From: Prevotellaceae bacterium UBA6858
GTDB lineage: Bacteria; Bacteroidota; Bacteroidia; Bacteroidales; Bacteroidaceae
Direction of reading: 5' to 3'
DNA length: 30,221 nucleotides
NCBI GenBank assembly: GCA_002451695.1
Contig: DKDC01000031.1
Span: 27,759 to 57,979, forward strand
The notes beneath the pieces were generated by a model. It saw nothing but the letters and a program-made list of their open reading frames with translations, was not told the DNA's origin and searched no databases. This document shows, one piece after another, positions 16,963 through 24,719 of the stretch. Numbering within the stretch: position 1 is the first letter of the stretch; every line of letters begins with the position of its first letter. Position numbers and translations under genes: made by a program.

Positions 16963-17087
16963 GGAAAACTATATCTGAAATAAGAAAAACTATGTCCGAT
17001 GTAGAAAAAACTACATCGGACATAGAAAAAATTACATCAGACCTGATTTTCCCCAGTTGCAACACACTGAAAGACAAGTCGCTATGG
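16963..17087 (+). repeat. 21-bp-phased palindrome repeat, copy D
   Basis: Four units have centres at 16976, 16997, 17018 and 17039, exact 21-bp steps: TATATCTGAAATA, TATGTCCGATGTA, TACATCGGACATA and TACATCAGACC. Linkers are GAAAAA-type. The tail (CAGTTGCAACACACTGAAAG, about 17054-17073) follows. Units two and three are exact reverse complements of each other. The copy occupies much of the 306-bp gap 16926-17231, whose remainder holds only the kinase promoter element near its end. Confidence 0.92.
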
Positions 17088-17217
17088 CGAAAACCCTCGT
17101 TAGATATATTTCTTTATAAATCAGCACGTTATGCATTTCCTGCAATGTTTGCAGATTTTCCGGCAACAACCCGACAGGACATATCATTAAATTATCGCGA
17201 ACTTTCATTTTTCTTGC

Positions 17218-17225
17218 TAAATTTG
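17218..17225 (+). promoter_or_regulatory. Bacteroidota -7 promoter element abutting the LytS-type kinase gene
   Basis: TAAATTTG, an exact TAnnTTTG match, ends only 6 bp before the ATG at 17232 and 15 bp before the next in-frame ATG at 17241. If used, it would give a leaderless or nearly leaderless message. No matching TTTG is seen 19 bp upstream. Confidence 0.5.
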
Positions 17226-17231
17226 CATTAA

Positions 17232-18344
17232 ATGGAACATATGAACTTTGACACGGACACTACCAAAAGCCGGCATGGCAGCTCAAGCGCCGCAGAAGTG
17301 CTGATGCACGTGCTGGCATGGCTTTTCGTGTTTGCCTCCCCTTTGATTTTCAATCACGGCCAGACCCATATTTACATCAAGGACTATGTGCGCGGGTGCT
17401 TCATGCCGCTGATGATGTTCGTTGTGTTCTACACCAACTACTTCGCGCTTGTGCCCAAGCTGTTCATGCGCAGCCGCCGGCAGCTGTTCTTTGTCGTGGA
17501 AATAATCCTGATTGCGGTAACAGTGGCGTGCATTCAGGAAATGTTCGCAAAATTCATTCCCGCCCCGCATTTCAAGCCCCACGACCTGCACAAAGTGCCG
17601 GCACGCTGGCTTTTTGTGGCGAGAGACGTTGTTGCCATGGCAATTGTGGCTGTTTTTGGGGTTGCCACGAGGCTAAGCCGCAGTTGGCACAAGGCTGAAA
17701 ACGCTCGGAAAGAGGCGGAACTCGGCAGAAGGAACGCGGAACTCAAAAACCTGCGCAACCAGATAAGTCCGCATTTCCTTCTGAACACACTGAACAACAT
17801 TTACGCACTGACTATGTTTGACACGGAAAAGGCGCAAAAGGCGATACAGGAACTGTCGCGCCTTTTGAGATACCTGCTCTACGACAACCAGGCGCAACTC
17901 ACGCCGCTGTCGAAAGAAATAGATTTTCTGAAATCGTACATCAACCTTATGCGTATGCGCACAGCGGCGAATGTTGACATCAACGTAAAGATAGACTGCG
18001 ACGCCAACGACAAGCTGAAAATCGCCCCGCTGCTGTTCATGTCGCTTGTGGAGAACGCCTTCAAGCATGGGGTGAACCTGTCGGAGAAAAGTTTCATCAA
18101 CATTTCCCTGTGTTCAACCGCCGACGGAGTTGTTGACTTTTTCTGCGAAAACTCAAACTTTCCCAAAAGCGCAAAGGAACTCGCACCGGGAGGCATCGGG
18201 CTGCAAAACCTGGCGCAACGCCTCGAAAACATCTACCCGCAACGCTACCACTGGCAGAAAGGTGTGAGCGCGGACGGAAAAAGATACAGTTCCCACCTTG
18301 TGATACAAACCCGGAATGATCTATGTACATCACCTGCGCAATAA
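17232..18344 (+). CDS. LytS-type sensor histidine kinase
   Basis: This 370-residue inner-membrane kinase has four hydrophobic segments in the first 147 residues (about 24-41, 55-75, 84-102 and 128-147). A short coiled linker (about 150-175, rich in Arg, Glu and Ala) leads to the His_kinase (PF06580) motif LRNQISPHFLLNTLNNIY, with phospho-acceptor H181. The ATPase N-box is LVENAFKHG and the glycine motif is GGIGLQNL. There is no obvious sensory domain, so the membrane part probably senses the signal. The last 22 nt overlap the response regulator gene, indicating translational coupling. An alternative start is the ATG at 17241. Position after an export operon suggests it may control that pump or another envelope response. 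Confidence 0.92.
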   Translation: MEHMNFDTDTTKSRHGSSSAAEVLMHVLAWLFVFASPLIFNHGQTHIYIKDYVRGCFMPLMMFVVFYTNYFALVPKLFMRSRRQLFFVVEIILIAVTVACIQEMFAKFIPAPHFKPHDLHKVPARWLFVARDVVAMAIVAVFGVATRLSRSWHKAENARKEAELGRRNAELKNLRNQISPHFLLNTLNNIYALTMFDTEKAQKAIQELSRLLRYLLYDNQAQLTPLSKEIDFLKSYINLMRMRTAANVDINVKIDCDANDKLKIAPLLFMSLVENAFKHGVNLSEKSFINISLCSTADGVVDFFCENSNFPKSAKELAPGGIGLQNLAQRLENIYPQRYHWQKGVSADGKRYSSHLVIQTRNDLCTSPAQ

Positions 18345-19045
18345 TTGACGACGAGCCGCTCGCGCTCGAACTTTTGGACAACTATGTGAGCCGCGTGCCG
18401 TTCCTGAAACTCACGGGCAAATACACGAGTGCCATAGAGGCTTTGGCGCGAATAAAGGAAGACGGCACGCAACTTCTTTTTCTCGACATACAGATGCCCG
18501 ACCTTAACGGACTGGAGTTTTCAAAAATCATAGACGGCTCCACAAAAGTCGTGTTCACCACAGCATTCAGCGAATACGCCATAGAGAGCTACCGCTCGCA
18601 GGCACTCGACTACCTGCTGAAACCTATAAACTTCACAGACTTCATGAATGCCGCAAACAAGGCGTTGAAGTGGTTTGAACTACAGAAAAAGGCGGAAAGC
18701 GCGCAAATGCACGGGGAAAGCGACAAAATATACGTGCGCAGCGAACACAAACTGATTGCGGTGGCTCTCGATGAGATTGTTTACATAGAAGCCTTGAAAG
18801 ACTACGTTATGATATACACCGTGGGGCGCAAGACACCGATTTACACCATCACCACAATGCAGTCGCTGGCGCAGACGCTGCCCGCCGACAAATTCATGCG
18901 CATCCACCGCTCGCACATCATAGCCCTTGACAAGATAACAATGCTCGAAGGCGACACCGTGGTTGTGGGAAACAAACACCTTAGCGTGTCACGGCCCTAC
19001 CGCCCAGCCCTGCTTGAATATCTCGGCAAAAAAACGGTGAAGTAA
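18323..19045 (+). CDS. LytTR-family response regulator
   Basis: This 240-residue transcription factor has an N-terminal receiver domain (about 2-118). The acidic pair is D9-D10, the phospho-acceptor is D55 in LFLDIQMPDLNG and the conserved lysine is in LLKPIN. The C-terminal LytTR DNA-binding domain spans about 135-235 (IYVRSEHKLIAV, MRIHRSHIIA, VSRPYRP). LytTR regulators usually bind paired direct repeats about two helical turns apart. It overlaps the kinase gene by 22 nt and is its cognate partner. The stop is followed by an 81-bp gap containing the promoter of the next gene. Confidence 0.95.
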   Translation: MYITCAIIDDEPLALELLDNYVSRVPFLKLTGKYTSAIEALARIKEDGTQLLFLDIQMPDLNGLEFSKIIDGSTKVVFTTAFSEYAIESYRSQALDYLLKPINFTDFMNAANKALKWFELQKKAESAQMHGESDKIYVRSEHKLIAVALDEIVYIEALKDYVMIYTVGRKTPIYTITTMQSLAQTLPADKFMRIHRSHIIALDKITMLEGDTVVVGNKHLSVSRPYRPALLEYLGKKTVK

Positions 19046-19092
19046 AAAACACTTTCGCCAAAGCCACGCCGCGCCGTTGCACGAAAAGTGCT

Positions 19093-19100
19093 TATCTTTG
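19093..19100 (+). promoter_or_regulatory. Bacteroidota -7 promoter element deciding the RSH start
   Basis: TATCTTTG is an exact TAnnTTTG match. It lies 26 bp upstream of the ATG at 19127 but downstream of a GTG (19088) that would extend the same frame. This argues that the ATG is the real start. Confidence 0.65.
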
Positions 19101-19126
19101 CCTTCGGAACAGAAAACTTGGAAATC

Positions 19127-21340
19127 ATGCCTAAGACCTTTCTAACAGACAGCGAACGCATACAGACCCTGACACTTGTCAGAAAGTTCGTGAAAATTTC
19201 TCCGCAAACCGTTTCACGCCTCGGTTTCCGCAAAATACGCAACTATATTACGGAGGCAGTGAAAAACAAAAACGTGCAGCGCGATGTTTTCGGCTTCAAC
19301 CCCATTGTAACAGCTCTCGAAACAGCCATAATACTTGGCGACGAGATGAGGCTTGACGGCACGACAATGACAGGATGCCTTCTCGCGCCGTTTTTTGAAG
19401 CCGGCGAAACTGCAAGCGAAGACGTGGAAAAAGAATTCGGCAGCGACATTTCAAGCATTGCAGCCGGTCTGAAAAGAGTAAAGGGGCTTTATGAAAAAAC
19501 CCCCGCCGTGGAAACCGAGAACTTCCGAAACCTGCTCGTGAGCTTCGCAGAAGACATGAGGGTTGTGCTGATCATGACCGCAGACAGGCTTGCCGCAATG
19601 CGGCGCATACGCGATGTGGAGGACAAGGAGGCGCGAAACCGCGTGGCAAGGGAGGCTGAGTTTCTCTACGCACCTATTGCCCACAAACTGGGACTATACA
19701 AAATCAAAAGCGAACTTGAGGATCTTGCCGTAAAATACCTTGAGCATGACGCGTACTACCTTATACGCGAAAAACTGAACGCCACAAAAAGCGCACGCGA
19801 CGCTTACATCGCCGACTTTATAAGCCCCATAAACGAAAAACTTGAACAGGCGGGACTTAAGTTCCACATCAAGGGGCGCACAAAGAGCATACACTCAATT
19901 TGGCAGAAGATGAAACGCCAGCGCTGCGGCTTCGAAGGCGTTTACGACCTGTTTGCCATAAGAATTATCATAGACTGCCCGCCCGAAAAGGAAAAGCAGG
20001 AATGCTGGCAGGTTTACAGCATCATCACCGATATGTACCAGCCAAACCCCAAGCGTCTGCGCGACTGGCTGAGCGTACCCAAGAGCAACGGATACGAAAG
20101 CCTGCACATCACGGTGCTTGGTCCGCAAAACAAGTGGGTGGAAGTGCAGATACGCACCGAACGCATGGACACCGTGGCCGAATACGGACTCGCCGCCCAC
20201 TGGAGATACAAAGGCATAAAAGGCGGCGAGAGCGGCATTGACGAATGGATAGGCGAAATACGCTCCATTCTCGAAACAGGAGATGACGTGCACATCATAA
20301 ACCAATTCAAGCGCGACCTCAAGGATGAGGAAATTTACGTTTTCACTCCCAAAGGCGACCTCTACAAACTGCCGGCGGGGGCAACCGTGCTTGACTTCGC
20401 CTACCGCATTCACACAAACATAGGAAGCCGGTGCGTAGGGGCGACAATCGCCGGCAAGAACTATCCGCTCCGCCACAAACTTTCGAGCGGCGACCAAGTG
20501 GAAATAAAACTCTCCAACTCGCAAACGCCAAACAGCGACTGGCTGAACTATGCCGTTACCGCAAGGGCAAAAAGCAAGATACGCCAGTCGATTCACGAAA
20601 AAGCCATAAAGGAAGGACAGTTTGCCCGCGAGGCTTTCGAGCGCAAGTTGAAAAACCGCGACATGCCGTGGGAAGAGGGTCTGTTGAGCCACCTCGCGAA
20701 AAAACTCGGCTACAAGGAGCAAAGCGAGTTCTTCAAAGCCATGGCTTCGGGGGCTGTCCAACTGAACGACGCCGCAGAGCAATACGAGCGGATGTACAAC
20801 AGCGAACACGTAACGCCCGGCGGCAACCAGACCGTAAGCGCAAACGAGTTCAACTTCAACCTGCAAAACAAAATCAAGGCCGACGGCGGTTCGTCAGACG
20901 TGCTTGTGATAGACAGCAACCTGAAAGGCATTGACTACACGCTCGCCAAATGCTGCCACCCCATATATGGCGACGACGTGTTCGGCTTCGTAACCTCGGG
21001 CGGAGGCATCAAAATTCACCGCTGCGGCTGTCCGAACGCAAAGATGCTGCATGAACGCTACGGCTACCGCATTGTCAAGGCCCGCTGGGCGGGAAAAGGC
21101 GGGGAGAAATACATCATCACGCTGAAGGTGGTTGGCAACGACGACATCGGAATTGTCAACAACATGACTTCGATTATCGACAAGGAGCAGGACATACTCC
21201 TGCGCTCAATCAGGATAGACACCGCCGACGGGCTGTTCTCCGGAATACTCACCATATCCACAGGAAGCACGCGCAACGTTGACATCCTTACAAAGAAACT
21301 AAGCACCGTGCACGGTGTGAAGAGCGTTACAAGAATTTGA
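19127..21340 (+). CDS. RelA/SpoT homologue: (p)ppGpp synthetase with degenerate hydrolase domain
   Basis: This 737-residue cytoplasmic stringent-response enzyme has the full long-RSH order: HD-like domain (about 45-200), synthetase (about 245-365), TGS (about 402-463), helical and Cys-containing region (AKCCHPIYGDD near 610, HRCGCP), then a C-terminal ACT domain. The synthetase motifs are present: GRTKSIHSI at 250-258, GYESLH at 322-327, EVQIRT at 339-344 and an RXKD-like RLRD at 310-313. The hydrolase residues are not. The usual HD pair region reads LLAPFFEAGE (85-94), the earlier His reads PIVTAL (59-64), and the DRLHNMR segment is DRLAAMR. It should therefore make but not degrade (p)ppGpp. 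Bacteroides commonly carry a second, bifunctional RSH, which is not in this window. The ATG at 19127 is chosen because a promoter element lies between it and the upstream GTG. Confidence 0.93.
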   Translation: MPKTFLTDSERIQTLTLVRKFVKISPQTVSRLGFRKIRNYITEAVKNKNVQRDVFGFNPIVTALETAIILGDEMRLDGTTMTGCLLAPFFEAGETASEDVEKEFGSDISSIAAGLKRVKGLYEKTPAVETENFRNLLVSFAEDMRVVLIMTADRLAAMRRIRDVEDKEARNRVAREAEFLYAPIAHKLGLYKIKSELEDLAVKYLEHDAYYLIREKLNATKSARDAYIADFISPINEKLEQAGLKFHIKGRTKSIHSIWQKMKRQRCGFEGVYDLFAIRIIIDCPPEKEKQECWQVYSIITDMYQPNPKRLRDWLSVPKSNGYESLHITVLGPQNKWVEVQIRTERMDTVAEYGLAAHWRYKGIKGGESGIDEWIGEIRSILETGDDVHIINQFKRDLKDEEIYVFTPKGDLYKLPAGATVLDFAYRIHTNIGSRCVGATIAGKNYPLRHKLSSGDQVEIKLSNSQTPNSDWLNYAVTARAKSKIRQSIHEKAIKEGQFAREAFERKLKNRDMPWEEGLLSHLAKKLGYKEQSEFFKAMASGAVQLNDAAEQYERMYNSEHVTPGGNQTVSANEFNFNLQNKIKADGGSSDVLVIDSNLKGIDYTLAKCCHPIYGDDVFGFVTSGGGIKIHRCGCPNAKMLHERYGYRIVKARWAGKGGEKYIITLKVVGNDDIGIVNNMTSIIDKEQDILLRSIRIDTADGLFSGILTISTGSTRNVDILTKKLSTVHGVKSVTRI

Positions 21341-23514
21341 AACGGCGCGCGTTTTTGCATCTTTTGGTTGTTGTCGCCGTAGTCTGCACAACGGCAAGGG
21401 CAGACGCGCATCTTTTTCAGACAGCTCCCCACATCCGCTGCGACTCCGTGCTGCGCCTTGTTTTTTCTTACTGCGAAAGGAACAGCCTGCACATAGGCCG
21501 CACGGAAAGCCGCGTGTATTCAAAATTCCATATCGACACGGACATACACAACCTCCTGTTCCGCGCCATCCCAAACAGCATACACATTGACAAGGGCAAG
21601 AACAGTTATTTCGGCGAATGCCTCACCAAAACCGAATACTCCGACTTCGGAATACTCAGCCACAAGGTCGTGGCGTTCCACTCCACCCTGCGCAGGATGA
21701 AAGAGCTTCGTGACGTTTACATGACAAACATGAACGTACAGGTATATGCACCCTATCTTGTTGGCGACCGCATCCTTTCACCGTTCAACGTACTGAACCG
21801 CAAGCACTACCGCTACCGCGCCGACTCCGCCGCAACAGGAAAGGAAGGCGGCATGATATGGATTTCAGTATCCCCGCGCCACAAGAACCCCCACCTTATA
21901 GAGGGGCGCGCACTTGTTGACGCAAATTCCGGGCGGGTGGACTCCATTGACTTCAAAACCGTTTACGACCATATTCTCCACTGCAACATTTCACTAAAAT
22001 TAGGCGGCGGTGGCATTGCATCGCTCCTGCCGCAAAACGCCGACTTTTATTTAAGGTACAAGCTGGCCGGAAACGAAATCAGGCTGAACATAAAATCATT
22101 CTGCACCTACACCCGCACAGACAGCACGCACTATGCCGACTCGCTGCGCCGTGCCAAAGGCAAAGGGAAGCACAACATAACGCAGCTCGGCTTTTTCAAG
22201 CCCGACACAACCTCCATTGTGCGCTCGCCCGACTATTTCACCGCCATACGCCCCATTCCGCTCACCTGCCGGGAAGACTCCATTCTGTCGCAAAAGCGTA
22301 CCGCCACGGCAAAGACGCAAACTCCAACAGCCGCCACAGCCTACATAAACTCGCTTGAGGACATATTCCTCGACCGCCACAGCATAACCCTTTTCAACAA
22401 CCGCGCCAAACTTACGCTCCCCGAACTGCTGTCGCTTTCTATGTTCCAATGGTCGGGCAAGCGGGGAATATCCATACAGAAAAGGCTTAGGTTCACGCTC
22501 AACACCGAAAGCGGGGTTTCCGTGAGCCTCAAACCGCGCATAGGCTACAGTTTCCGCCAAAAGCAGCTTTATTGGGAAGCGCCGCTCAACCTGCGGCTGT
22601 TTCCAAAAACCAACGGCGGGATTGAGATTACAGCCGGAAACGGAAACCACATATACAGCAGCCTTCAGGCAAAAGAAGTGAGGGAGGAAATGAAAAAGTT
22701 CAGCAACTACGACTCCCTGCTCCAAGTGTTCAACAAATACAATTTCAACTACTACAACGACTTCTACACACGCGCCCTCCTTTATTTTTCCCCGCTGTGC
22801 GGCATGACAGTCAAAACAGGTGCGGTTTTTCACCAAAGAAACCAGCTAAACTGGAACAGCGAGGCATCATCGCACGGAATGAGGAGGTATTACAAAAGCC
22901 TCGCCCCGCACATCGAGATGCAATACACCCCCGGCGTTTACTATTACGAAAACAAAAACGAAAAAATACCGCTGAACACCAACGCCCCCACGTTTCGCGG
23001 CTCATACGAACGCGGCGTAAAATGGTTCGGCTGCAAAAACCGCTACGAGCGCATGGAGTTCGACTGCTCCCACCGCGTGGACATAAACAAAGTGAAGTCG
23101 CTGTTCCTGCGCGGAGGCTGCGGCTTTTTCACCAACAGGGAGGAAATGTACTTTGTTGACTACGACAATTTCAACTTCCACAATATGCCCGCCGGCTGGG
23201 ATGACGACATGACCGGCGAGTTCCACCTGCTCGACCGCCGCTTCTACAACGAATCAAACTACTACGCCATGCTGGGCGCGTCATACGATGTGCCGTTTCT
23301 CGTGTTCGGCAAGCTGCCCCTAATATCCCGCGCCATAGACAGGGAGCGGATATACCTAAACGCCGTATGCCTGCACGCGCTCAACCCCTACATTGAATGC
23401 GGCTACGGCGTGTCAACAACATTTTTCGACGGTGCGCTGTTTGTGGGGGCGGGAAACGGAAGCGGCTTTGAGCTTGGGGCAAAAATATCCCTGCGCTTTT
23501 TCGACAAATGGTGA
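21337..23514 (+). CDS. DUF5686-like outer-membrane beta-barrel protein
   Basis: This 725-residue exported protein has a clear signal peptide (residues 1-23, MKRRAFLHLLVV..., cleavage near ARA-DA). The C-terminal half looks like a beta-barrel, with alternating aromatic strands and a final SLRFFDKW ending in an aromatic residue. Segments such as YERGVKW, YERMEFD, FVDYDNFNFHNMPAGWDDD and HLLDRRFYN resemble the C-terminal part of DUF5686 (Bacteroidota surface proteins of unknown role). Those usually run above 800 residues and begin with a carboxypeptidase-regulatory-like domain, which I do not see here. The start codon is TTG at 21337, overlapping the RSH stop as TTGA. The first in-frame ATG lies more than 100 codons later and would remove the signal peptide. 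No terminator is visible after the stop. Confidence 0.8.
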   Translation: MKRRAFLHLLVVVAVVCTTARADAHLFQTAPHIRCDSVLRLVFSYCERNSLHIGRTESRVYSKFHIDTDIHNLLFRAIPNSIHIDKGKNSYFGECLTKTEYSDFGILSHKVVAFHSTLRRMKELRDVYMTNMNVQVYAPYLVGDRILSPFNVLNRKHYRYRADSAATGKEGGMIWISVSPRHKNPHLIEGRALVDANSGRVDSIDFKTVYDHILHCNISLKLGGGGIASLLPQNADFYLRYKLAGNEIRLNIKSFCTYTRTDSTHYADSLRRAKGKGKHNITQLGFFKPDTTSIVRSPDYFTAIRPIPLTCREDSILSQKRTATAKTQTPTAATAYINSLEDIFLDRHSITLFNNRAKLTLPELLSLSMFQWSGKRGISIQKRLRFTLNTESGVSVSLKPRIGYSFRQKQLYWEAPLNLRLFPKTNGGIEITAGNGNHIYSSLQAKEVREEMKKFSNYDSLLQVFNKYNFNYYNDFYTRALLYFSPLCGMTVKTGAVFHQRNQLNWNSEASSHGMRRYYKSLAPHIEMQYTPGVYYYENKNEKIPLNTNAPTFRGSYERGVKWFGCKNRYERMEFDCSHRVDINKVKSLFLRGGCGFFTNREEMYFVDYDNFNFHNMPAGWDDDMTGEFHLLDRRFYNESNYYAMLGASYDVPFLVFGKLPLISRAIDRERIYLNAVCLHALNPYIECGYGVSTTFFDGALFVGAGNGSGFELGAKISLRFFDKW

Positions 23515-23619
23515 AAGCCCGACACATTGCAACACAGTTCAAATACAACAATTTCCAAAAGCCGGCAGTTTTTACGCAACGCCCTGTATTTCAAAGAATT
23601 GACGCAAAACAAGTACCGT

Positions 23620-23738
23620 TTGTAAAGCTTTGTTTTTCAGACGTTTGCAAGCGGCAAAAAAAAGGTCTGATGTAGTTTGATTTACATCAGACATCATTTT
23701 TCCTACATAGGACATAGTTTTTCCTACGTCCCATGTAG
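23620..23738 (-). repeat. 21-bp-phased palindrome repeat, copy E
   Basis: Four units have centres at 23668, 23689, 23710 and 23731, exact 21-bp steps. On the minus strand they end in TACATCAGACC, an eight-T run and a well-conserved tail (GCTTGCAAACGTCTGAAAAA, about 23634-23653, continuing to CTTTACAAAC). The copy lies in the 415-bp stretch 23515-23929, between the DUF5686-like gene and the promoter of the structured RNA. I see nothing else in 23515-23619 or 23739-23890. Confidence 0.92.
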
Positions 23739-23893
23739 GTCCGCACCATTTGCGGAAGCAGCGAAAAACCGCATACAAAACCGGCTCTTTTACCATAGCG
23801 CCGGCTCATACAATATTCATGCGAACGGCCCGCACGCATTCAGCCGCTTTTCCCCGAATTATTTGCCATACCATAAAATATTAGGCAAAAATT

Positions 23894-23924
23894 GTTGCTG
23901 TAATGCAAAAAAAACATAACTTTG
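23894..23924 (+). promoter_or_regulatory. Bacteroidota promoter for the structured RNA
   Basis: GTTG (23894-23897) is followed after exactly 19 bp by TAACTTTG (23917-23924), close to the TTTG-N19-TAnnTTTG consensus. It places a transcription start near 23930, just before the first RNA hairpin. Confidence 0.75.
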
Positions 23925-23929
23925 CTTTT

Positions 23930-24214
23930 GGCTTGAATGCCGGCCTTTAGAGAATGGCCGGCGTGCCATTTACTGATAAAAGGCGTTTTACGAACGCAAG
24001 TCTTCGGATCTCGAATCTCGCAAATTTGACAATCATCGAAAGGCTGCGGCAACGGGAACGCCTGCGTTGGGTGTATTATATCCGTGCGCGCCTATGTGGC
24101 ACGCGCAGTATAATATATACGGCGTGGGCTGACTGCGTTGCTTATCCTCGATGATGGGCAATGCGAGAGCCCGAGACCTGGGATAAGCAAAGTAGAAACT
24201 CCCACGTCTTTTTT
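23930..24214 (+). ncRNA. Structured non-coding RNA gene of unknown family (about 285 nt)
   Basis: The stretch has its own promoter, no convincing ORF and a series of strong stems. H1: 23939-23945 with 23956-23962, perfect 7 bp. H2: 23983-23987 with 23993-23997. H3: a long arm from 24071 to 24118, with a 10-bp AU-rich outer helix containing two GU pairs and a 9-bp GC-rich inner helix containing one mismatch. H4: 24138-24147 with 24181-24190, perfect 10 bp, enclosing 24156-24159 with 24169-24172. A closing stem, 24123-24128 with 24201-24206, is followed by TCTTTTTT (207-214), which looks like an intrinsic end. It lacks the features I know for tmRNA, RNase P RNA and 4.5S RNA. A 6S-type or Bacteroidales-1-type RNA is possible, as is a long leader of the downstream lipoprotein gene. 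The family assignment is open. Confidence 0.7.
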
Positions 24215-24281
24215 AGTATCTACTTAACCTACAAAAAATAACAGCCTGTTTTGGGAGCCAAGGGCAAAAACAAAAAACAAA

Positions 24282-24650
24282 ATGAAAAAAGCATTTTTGG
24301 GGCTGGCAATCCTGTCAGCCGGACTTTTGAGCAGTTGCGGCTTCTCAAGCGAGCTTGCCTCTAACAAAAACCTGAACCAGACTGACGTAGTCCTGTCGCA
24401 AGCCAACTACAAAGTCATCGGTCAAATCAAAGGCGTAAGCAAACAAAACTATGTGCTTGGACTTATCGGCGGAATGTCAAAAAAATCCCTGAACGAATCC
24501 GCGCTAAGCAATATGTATGACAATGCCGACCTCAAAGGAGGCTCAAGGGCTGTAGTAAACATAAACATACAGCAAAAGACTATGGGATATGTCTTGTGGG
24601 CCAAAAGAAAAGCCATAGCCACAGGCACACTTATAGAGTTCACAAAGTAA
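24282..24650 (+). CDS. Small lipoprotein of unknown function (possibly DUF6567-like)
   Basis: This 122-residue protein has a lipoprotein signal peptide with lipobox LSSC (Cys19). The mature domain is about 100 residues long, with YKVIGQIKGVSKQNYVLGLIGG, LYNADLK-like and RAVVNINIQQKTMGYVLWAKRKAIATGTLIEF segments. The alternating pattern suggests a small alpha/beta domain facing the periplasm. I only weakly recognise a Bacteroidales family (DUF6567); no function is proposed. It begins 67 bp after the T-run of the structured RNA. I see no separate TAnnTTTG promoter, so it may depend on read-through from the RNA promoter. A strong bidirectional terminator follows. Confidence 0.85.
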   Translation: MKKAFLGLAILSAGLLSSCGFSSELASNKNLNQTDVVLSQANYKVIGQIKGVSKQNYVLGLIGGMSKKSLNESALSNMYDNADLKGGSRAVVNINIQQKTMGYVLWAKRKAIATGTLIEFTK

Positions 24651-24655
24651 TCACG

Positions 24656-24694
24656 CCAAAAAGGCAGCCGCAAAACGTGCGGCTGCCTTTTGCT
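24656..24694 (+). terminator. Bidirectional intrinsic terminator between convergent genes
   Basis: GGCAGCCGC (24663-24671) pairs perfectly with GCGGCTGCC (24679-24687). The stem is flanked by an A-run on the left and CCTTTTGC on the right, so it can end transcription of the lipoprotein gene on the plus strand and of the kinase gene on the minus strand. Confidence 0.9.
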
Positions 24695-24719
24695 TACTGC
24701 CATCAGTTTTCTGCTTTAA

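Noticed and set aside
16355..17077. 240-codon minus-strand open frame over the permease end and repeat D
   Set aside because: It begins in the repeat and runs antisense through the conserved FtsX domain.
16932..17231. Open frame of 99 codons between the permease and the LytS-type kinase
   Set aside because: It is made mostly of repeat copy D read as heptapeptides. It has no promoter placement or protein-like composition and runs into the kinase promoter.
19895..20866. 323-codon minus-strand open frame opposite the RSH gene
   Set aside because: It is an antisense shadow of the conserved synthetase and TGS domains, with no promoter or family features.
23572..23796. Minus-strand open frame of 74 codons after the DUF5686-like gene
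   Set aside because: It is created by repeat copy E; other copies do not keep the frame.
23930..24214. tmRNA, RNase P RNA or 4.5S RNA
   Set aside because: No CCA-ending tRNA-like part with a tag frame, no RNase P core sequences and no SRP loop motif are visible; length and stem order also do not fit.
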